In this document: one piece after another, positions 57,152 to 64,000 of the stretch
Position numbering within the stretch: the stretch's first letter is position 1
Layout of the letters: every line of letters starts with the position of its first letter
Assembly: GCA_000310025.1 (NCBI GenBank)
Contig: FN649758.1
Location: 2,453,221 to 2,517,220, forward strand
DNA length: 64,000 nt
Reading direction: 5' to 3'
DNA from: Ectocarpus siliculosus
Taxonomy: Eukaryota > Sar > Phaeophyceae > Ectocarpales > Ectocarpaceae
The notes under the pieces: generated by a model
What the model was told of the DNA's origin: nothing
Seen by the model: the letters and a program-made list of their open reading frames with translations, nothing else
The model's database searches: none
Program-made: the position numbers and the translations under genes

Positions 57152-57545
57152 GTAGTCAAAATGAACAACTTCGCCAGTACGCGTGCCGTGGGCGGTCTCC
57201 CCCCGCCTTGGAATCCATACAATGCGAGCACTGCTTGACAAAGTCGGTGACGTTCTCTTCAGCCCAAACCAGCAACGGTACTTGGACAACCACGGCAAGG
57301 TGGCTGCGGCGCCACGATGCCCAGCTTCTTTCATGTGTGCACAGACCTCAGCCGCACCTGTAAAGCACCCGCTTGATCTGGAATCCAAAGCACGTCACCT
57401 CTATTCATTCTTATGCAAAACAACCCCTCACGATCCAGAGCGGCCGTCCCCACCGCCGTCGAGAATGACGTGGTAGGTCCGGCAAGCACATAGAGCTTAC
57501 TCCACGCCGCGTTTTGTGCATCACGTACGACTTGGTTGGACGGCA
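57152..57545 (-). pseudogene. Ty3-2 integrase zinc-binding domain fragment
   Basis: Minus-strand sequence collinear with 31219-31630 of Ty3-1, containing the HMKEAGHRGAAATLPWLS-type segment in one frame and DREGLFCIRMNRGDVLWI in another. Broken frames. Confidence 0.8.
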
Positions 57546-57549
57546 TAAA

Positions 57550-57783
57550 CGACAAGAGAGCCACATGCCCTCCGTGGACCCCCTAGGGCAGCCTACCAAG
57601 GGTGTGCGAGGGGAGGCTGGGCCCCCAAGCCCCCATGGAGGGGAGTAGAAGGGGAGACAGGAGAGGAGAGAACATTTTGTACAGAACACATATCAACCAA
57701 GGCCCCCCCGGATGGGACAGTAAGGGGGTACCATGAACATCTCCAACTACCATATCTCGGCCCCTAGCGAGCCCTGTCCACAC
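57550..57783 (-). repeat. R235 repeat inserted in Ty3-2
   Basis: AACGACAAGAGAGCCACATG ... CTAGCGAGCCCTGTCCACA, inserted in sequence that is uninterrupted in Ty3-1 at 31640 (GACGGCATGGCGGCATCAGG). The flanks read GGCAT and CATAGCGGCATCAGG, suggesting a 3-bp CAT duplication. It proves R235 is, or was, mobile as a ~235-bp unit. Confidence 0.85.
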
Positions 57784-57873
57784 ATAGCGGCATCAGGTTC
57801 GCTGGGGGCCGTAAACGGCGGCAGCACGAACACTTCCCGACGGCGCAGAAACCCACAGCGACAGAAGGCCCCA

Positions 57874-58510
57874 CAACACCGGCCGGACCCTTCTTGAACG
57901 CACCAGTGGAGTCCCGAAAAACACGTTCAGCACTCGGGTTTTCGAAGTGCTGCTCGAGGCGTCTTTGAACAGCGTCTGTCCGGTCTGCAGTAATCGTCTC
58001 AGCCCCCATGGCTACCATACGACACTCCGCGGCGGCCGCCATGAGGGCTCAGTTCGTCCGTTCAGCTTTCAGCATGTTCGAACAGAGCGTCCCACAGGTC
58101 ATCTTCATAATCGCTGCCACCAAAGTAGGTGCGCAGCAGTTTCCGGATAGACTGGCGCAGCAGTTGAGACACAGTGAGCAGCGGGCGTTTGAGGGATTGC
58201 CCACTGTTGCAGAGACCCATGCTCCGTTCATACTCGCGGTATTGCGTATAGAAACGCAAGGACGAAGCCCTCAAAAAAGTGTGTCCATACGGCCGTTTTG
58301 GCCCATTGCCCGAGACAAAATTGGTAAGGCCACCCTGGATCTCACTGATGTCTTCAGCAGAACATTGCTGTCAGCCAAGTGCCCCTTTGCCAGCAGCGGA
58401 GCGTCTCTGGGCCATCGCGCCGTACGATGCCTTGGCAGATCAAGACAGCACCTCCACGGGAGATCAGGGCAACGTCTCCCAGCCTAGACTCGAACTCAGC
58501 GAAGCGGGGG
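57874..58510 (-). pseudogene. Ty3-2 gag, broken
   Basis: Frames on minus: GAETITADRTDAVQRRLEQH and FENPSAERVFRDSTGAFKKG (57874-58042), LKRPLLTVSQLLRQSIRKLL and FYTQYREYERSMGLCNSGQS (58062-58274). It retains the residues deleted from Ty3-1 gag near 54953. Truncated after GAFKKGPAGVV by the fusion to the RNase H/integrase remnant. Confidence 0.82.
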
Positions 58511-58554
58511 AAACGCGGAGGAAATGCTTGCACTACTGCCGTCACGAGAAAAAT

Positions 58555-58602
58555 ATTTTGATCCTGACTGACCCTGGTCGGTCAGCCCGAGTTACCGATA
58601 AC
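58555..58602 (-). other. Ty3 leader next to the LTR
   Basis: CTGACTGACCCTGGTCGGTC and GAGTTACCGATAAC: counterpart of 54591-54640. This shared leader occurs in all three Ty3 copies, and in Ty3-3 it is the target of the long-TIR element. Confidence 0.75.
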
Positions 58603-58835
58603 TGTAGACACGCCCGAGAGTAGGGAGGGCCTAGCACCAGAATCCTCCCCCCTTGGCCTCTGGGGGCTGATCGATTCACCTCCTTGGTGATGGTAAACAG
58701 AGTATGTTTATTCACTCGAGTCTCTCTCTCAACCTAACAACCTAATCTCTCACGTGCCAACATGCCAACCAGGCAGATAGAAACCCCAATCTACCATATC
58801 ATAGACTACTGCTGCCCGGGTGCGCTGCGTCCGCA
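58603..58835 (-). repeat. Ty3-2 5' LTR
   Basis: TGTAGACACGCCCGAGAGTA ... GGTGCGCTGCGTCCGCA; minus orientation, ~233 bp, lacking part of the middle seen in Ty3-1. Confidence 0.82.
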
Positions 58836-58849
58836 CTTCGCCTATGCCC

Positions 58850-60050
58850 CCGGCAATGTCCGTGTGACCCGTGCGTTATGAAGGTCTCGATGGCGAGCGA
58901 TTCTTGATGGCCTATCGCTTTATTAACGCCTCCAGCACTTGGACACTCTTGCGCCGTGTCTCCTCCACCATTGGCTCTAACGGTAATGCAGGGTCCAGTG
59001 TCGACCAACGTGGCGACAGTTGGTCCAACGGTGCGCGTGATGGTCATCCAACAAGCAGCTGGTACGCTGATTCGGTGTTCGGAAGGAACCAGCGGCACAG
59101 TCCGTGATCCATGACGGTCGACGTAATTGTCCCTTTCTAGGCAACAGCGGATTGACAGAGGTAGACCGAAGGTGAGGATGAGTCTCCTTCATAGGCGGCA
59201 GTTGGAAAGCAAAGAGGAAGTTGGTAGCTCGATCAACGACGACCAGCAGTACCTGTGGCCTCCGTGAGAAATTACCGACATGTCCAAGATATCCATCTCT
59301 AGCACTTCCCACGGGCGCGTGGAAGCGCGCCGGCAAATTGCGGAGTTGTGTACTCCACGGCCGTTTGTGCATACAGCATCTGGACGACAACACGTAGCCC
59401 CGTATATCCCCTCTTGAGCGTCGTCCAGTGGTATTCGTCCGCAATGATGATCGTGGTACGAGGTATAGGTGCCCGAAAGTGCCGTGCGCCAGAACCAGTA
59501 CACCCGGCATAGACATGTGCCACGGTACGCACCATACCTCGACGTGCCTCCCAAAGTATGATTTGGTCGTCCAGTGCATCGTTCCGTTGTCTTCCTTTGC
59601 CCTTCTCTAACGTTTCCCTGATGGCTTCAACATGAGGTCCTCCACTTGGGGCCACCCTCAGCTGAGTGCGGTTGTGCAAGATAAGCTCCATCCGCTCCAG
59701 CTCTTCCTTTAGCATTAAAACATTGCTGACGCTGGTGCGCCGATATATCGGTGCCGGTGTCGGTGTCTGTGTCGACGCTGATGCCGGGGCCGATGTCGGT
59801 TTTTGTCTGTGTCGACGCTGATGGTGACGTCGATGTCGTTAATGATGTCGTGACGGACGGTGTCGTGTACGACACTCCTTCCTCGCGCGGCGATGGTCGT
59901 TGAGCTTCCTCCGGCTGTCGGGCTCTGCGAGTAGGGCTCCAAGTCTTATATGGTGTGACTTTGAAGGGTGATCGATAAGCCCTGTGGGCAGCCGCTCGAG
60001 TAACTCTTCGTGTCACTGCGGTTGATGTCGAATCGTCCTGCAGCAAGCTA
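58850..60050 (-). pseudogene. retroelement integrase remnant, different family
   Basis: Minus-strand frames give WEVLEMDILDMSVISHGGHR and, in another frame, VLLVVVDRATNFLFAFQLPP: the first catalytic-Asp strand and following strand of a retroviral-type integrase. Upstream (59299-59715) is HFRAPIPRTTIIIADEYHWT, a plausible zinc-domain region. 59720-60046 is a Thr/Asp-rich linker with (GTGTCGGT)-type repeats. Broken by frameshifts; family uncertain. Confidence 0.65.
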
Positions 60051-60093
60051 GTAAGGTCCCCCGGGGTTAACGATAAATCGGATTATTCTTCGT

Positions 60094-60740
60094 TTATGAT
60101 GACAATGGATGTACGGTGAAGTAGGGTTTTGGGTAAGGAAATTGAGTGGGCCAGTCATTGTCCCTATGAAATATTCTGGACGTCACAGGTTCGTAAAGAT
60201 GCTCAAATAGAGTGTTGTAGCCAAAGATGCCATGGTCACAACGCAATTTTCCGTTTGAATTTGTACAAATTCTTCCAGGAGTAGTTAGCCCAGGTACGCT
60301 ATCTGTGACTTCCAGAAAAATTGATAGGGACAATGGTCCAATCCAAAACCTTGTTTTTGGACACTACCTCACCGTACATCGATTTTCATCATGAATGAAA
60401 GGAACCCGAATTTCCGTATAAATCCCGAAGGTCTGCTGCAACAAGGGGGTGATCCATCCACTTGCTCCTCGAAATACTCCAAAAGAGTAACGGATGGAAA
60501 AAATTCCCTATGATATATTTTGCACATCTTTAATCCTTCCTCGCCTTGCAACGGGTGGCCTTCGGCTGCATGTTTAACATCCATCCATCCCTTTGGCCTT
60601 TGTCGAAGCTGAGATTAAGGCAGCTGAAATGGTCTATAGATAGCATCACTAAAGCCGCGTCACACCGCCCAAGGGTCGAAGGGATCTCGAAGTTCTCTTG
60701 AGTCGTACTAAGGTTCCCGTAGTCCTTTCTCGACAACTCT
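60094..60740 (-). other. conserved-looking minus-strand frames, possibly a gene fragment
   Basis: Two neighbouring frames (60369-60584: HAAEGHPLQGEEGLKMCKIY..., and 60094-60333: FGYNTLFEHLYEPVTSRIFH...) have protein-like composition, and a GTGAGG donor-like site follows the first near 60373. I could not find an acceptor that keeps both in frame. Product unknown; could be a pseudogene. Confidence 0.3.
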
Positions 60741-63700
60741 TGAGATTCGTCGGGCGATCCTGCATCCTCGGGTGCACTGTTAGATGTCGATATTACACGC
60801 TACTCGAGGTAGAGAGTTGGCCACGGTTTAAGGCATCTGATTAACTAAGAAGACATTGTTTCTCCCCTAAAACCAAGGCAAGCATCGCAAGGGGAAAGGT
60901 GCTATAAAACAAATATAAAAACGAAGAAGCTCCCCGTGTAACCTTCCTCTTGTGTGACTCCCGGCTGATACGTCAGAATATGCGCGGAAAGGCCTGTCAA
61001 CCGGCGCAACAATACATGGGACAAACACACACACACACTCGAAGGCCGAGAACATTTTGTTTTTCGAGTATTGCTGTCCATTTCTCGCTTTTGCTCCCAA
61101 AAACTCGAAAATGTGTTCCTGGTGATTCGTACCTTTTTGGCTTGTGCGCACGCAACACATAAAACCGCACTCCGATCCAAAGGGTTGGGTGCCGTTGAGG
61201 AGCAGCTGGTCCCCTTTAGGCTCTCATGGGCAAAGTTTCTAGCGATGGCCACCCAAAAAGATCATGCGCGAAAGTTTTTTTCATCAATTCGTTTTTCAAC
61301 AATTCCCGCACCGGAAGCACGATTGGACAACGCTACTGTGCTTTGTACTTTTAGAATGCGAAGCCCAAGCTCGGAGACTCAAAAAGGCCGCCGCGGCGAT
61401 TCGCTGTCCGCATTCGGTGCTTCAAAATGGGGGCAAATGATACCTCTTGACTATCGACCAAATATTGATGCCGAAAAATAACACACATATCTGAGCTTAG
61501 TTCCATGCGTCTCCCGCCGCTCACAAGGTGGTACAGGCAATCCTTTGCTCACGTGCCGCTAGCCCTGCTCACACTGATTCTCGGAAGCTCTCAACTTTGC
61601 TTGTCCTCGATGAATTAGTTGTGCTTGAGCGTATTGTTGTCCAGCAGCAGAATTGGGTGTAACTTGGCAGAAATTTCTAGCTAAAGGCGTTTCCGCGAAC
61701 ACGCTCGTGCAATTATTATTATTGAGGCCTATTTCATCGAGGGCGAGCAAACTTGAGACCTTCCAAGAATCAGTGTGAGCAGGGCTAGCAGCGCGTGTTC
61801 TGAGGATCACCTATGGCAGCTAGTGGGCGGTGGCAGAACGGACACAAAGAACGCCCAAGAACCGCCTCTTTTGGCTAGAAGTTTTTTTCGGTCCATTGCT
61901 TTCCGCTCTCATATGTTTTTTTATGTTCCGACTCTGCTGCTACTGTGGGCCATACAAATTAATGCGCTGCTCCTCCAACTGGTGGGTTATGCTAGTGCGT
62001 CCGATCCGCCAGACTAGTGCACATGATCCTTTGCTGGTGGTCCGGTGGTTGTGTGTGTTGTGTGTAGTGTGCTTGGTACGCCGTGGTATTGTTGACAAAT
62101 GTAGGTGTATTTTGAAGAGGGTTAGTGACGTAAGCGACCAGTTTCAGGGGGTTGATTGGTTGTTTAGCACTGGATCTAATCTGTTCGGCAAACGACCTAG
62201 ACATTGTTTGGCCTCAAAACCTAATCTCGATGTCTAACTGAAAATAGCTCCCGACGTTGGGTTGCGACACTTGAAGTGCTCGCGCGTGATCGTTACCGTC
62301 GACTCGGAGAACGAGAAAATCTCCTTCCCTTTATGTCCTCCGCCATGTAACAGTTGTTAAATGCACCCAAAACATGAATGTTCATGCACATTACTTGGAG
62401 GAAAACTGGGATGGATCGGACGTATGTGTTCCGAGGAGAAAAAAGAGGTCATCAACATGCAGGCACTCACGCATATTAACAATGGCAGACGTCGAATTGC
62501 GATGGACCGTTATCCCGCGTGAAGGTGGCAGCACCCTCTCCTTGGCAGGCTACCTAGGCGCAATCCTGCGTCAAAGTTATCATTTACATTTGTAGATTTA
62601 CCAAGCTTTCATTATTTGGCGAATAGGCACGTTTACGCGCAAATTGATCGAGATCGGAGCAATTTTGGTCGCAAGTGCCTTCTGCATGCTCGTGTTTTGT
62701 GAGGCGGCCGATCACCGACATACAAAAAATTGTGACCTCACCAATCAAACTCAATCTTCTGTAAAGCAGCGAAGCACAGCCGATAGTAATTTCTTGACCC
62801 CCAGTGGTTCGACACCAAAAAATGCATGGTTCGGGCCTTCCGATTGAACGTGATCAGACATTTACATGTGTGTTTCTGTGAGATGGGGCTCTACTTTGAG
62901 ATATGCACGTAGCACACCCTGGAGGATTCGGGAGCAATGGCAGCAAGAGCAAGGCAAGTTGCAAATCATAGAACAGAACGGTCTTCTAAGACAACATAGT
63001 GCGGAGGGTGACGTGTGAAGAATCAAGAAGTTTCTTGATGAAAAATTGAAGGATTAACGCACTGTTTCTCGCACGGCCTAACGGCCGGGAACTGGGCGAG
63101 AACGCGGCTGCTGTGGAACGGCGAGAAGACGCTGAAGAGGAATCGACCGCCAGAACCAACGCCAAATTGACCGAATGTGAAGAATTTACCCGCAAAAACA
63201 TGTGGTACACGAGCACTGCTTCTCGCCGCGAGGTCATCCCGTCGAGTCCGTCGGCCAAAGGACTGCGCCACGTGTACACTACCAATCATGCTCTACTGCG
63301 GGCGGGGCTCCTCCTTGGCTGCTTTCTCTTGATCTCTCCCGCACAGTCTTCAAGTTTGGACTTGTGTCAATCAATCTTTTAAGCATCGCATAGCTTCGCA
63401 TACAGACTACACTGGAAAGTTCTTGAATCGTCACCCGCGGCTCATGAACCCTCCCTATCTCGTTCGTATATGGCTGACTGTCAACTGGGCGCGCGCGCCC
63501 GATGGGTTCATCTCCTGTTAGCGTTCCCTGGGTGTATTGAACGTTTGTGCTTTTACTGGGGCCTACAGGAGAATTCAGAATTGAAACCGGCATTTTCGCC
63601 TAAAAGCACATTTCTGCTGCTGACTTGCAGTTTTATCTATAAATTGGTCAGCACATCGTGCAAAGAACGTCTCGACTGCCTGTAATGCTTATCAATCCCA

Positions 63701-64000
63701 CACACAAGCGGAAAAGCTGTTGCTTCTACATGGGGGACAGTCGAAGGAACGAGGACAGGTCCCTCGCTATTCACTGCTGAAGCATGATAAACGTACGATC
63801 GTCCTTCTTTCAGGCGCGAAACAGACGCTCAGCGGGCTTGATGCCTCGCTCGCCCTCCATGTATGTACATAGATGGGAGCACACGATCCTCAAAAAGCCA
63901 GGGTTGGGAAAAACAGCGGACGGCCGGGGTTGTCGAAAACAAAAAAATGACGACACAGTGAACGACGATTCGCTAGGTAGGTCTCAAAGGACATTTGGGC
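60741..64000. other. no gene identified
   Basis: Open frames up to ~136 codons (61071-61481, 61830-62237) show no recognised domain. 63113-63382 ends with a hydrophobic stretch (ALLRAGLLLGCFLLI), and 62644-62847 has a signal-like N-terminus but no ATG. There is no chain of splice-compatible exons I can defend. Confidence 0.3.

Larger units (their letters stand above)
57152..58835 (-). mobile_element. Ty3-2, 5' part (right of inversion breakpoint)
   Basis: Minus-strand integrase zinc domain and RNase H tail (57152-57545 and 57784-57873, matching 31219-31725), then directly gag (57874-58510), leader and 5' LTR. RT, protease and most of RNase H are deleted. An R235 insertion interrupts it at 57550-57783. 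Confidence 0.87.

Overview
This is a nuclear genomic window from a eukaryote. The evidence is two genes split by GT-AG introns, one of them a plastid-type TerC membrane protein and the other a G-protein-coupled-receptor-kinase (GRK) type kinase, sitting among Ty3-, copia- and LINE-type retroelements. That mix, with large repeat-filled introns, fits a photosynthetic stramenopile such as a brown alga (Ectocarpus-like). This is an inference; no marker gene for the lineage is present.

Layout. 1-2770: a 66-bp tandem repeat and GTGCGATA hairpin repeats, no recognised exon. 2771-12873 (+): TerC-family gene, 5' incomplete, whose first visible intron is about 7.5 kb and is packed with repeats, including a 944-bp element with perfect 20-bp terminal inverted repeats. 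12961-19752 (-): a complete GRK-like gene in 11 exons (about 661 aa), convergent with TerC and separated from it by 87 bp between stop codons. Its largest intron contains a 100-N gap flanked by a spurious 760-bp duplication caused by unreadable sequence on both sides of one poly(C) tract. 19753-24390: intergenic DNA with LINE 3' ends and microsatellites.

24390-60050 is a retroelement graveyard. It holds a broken copia element (25149-27455), three Ty3/chromovirus-type elements sharing a ~270-bp LTR family (called Ty3-1, Ty3-2 and Ty3-3 here), two large LINE copies (43130-46842 with an open 754-codon RT reading frame; 52266-53932) plus fragments, a ~235-bp MITE-like dispersed repeat (R235, nine copies), and a ~970-bp long-TIR element inside Ty3-3. 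60050-64000 holds no gene I can name.

The main discovery is structural. The stretches 29.0-34.2 kb and 54.3-58.8 kb each look like a palindromic retroelement, but they are the two ends of one 24,399-bp inversion (32753-57151) with breakpoints inside two different Ty3 copies. Flipping that interval on paper rejoins Ty3-1 at a codon boundary in the reverse transcriptase with no base lost, rejoins Ty3-2 in the integrase, puts each element's LTRs back in the same orientation, and recovers a matching 4-bp target duplication in a LINE copy. Whether the inversion is biological or an assembly error cannot be settled from this window alone.
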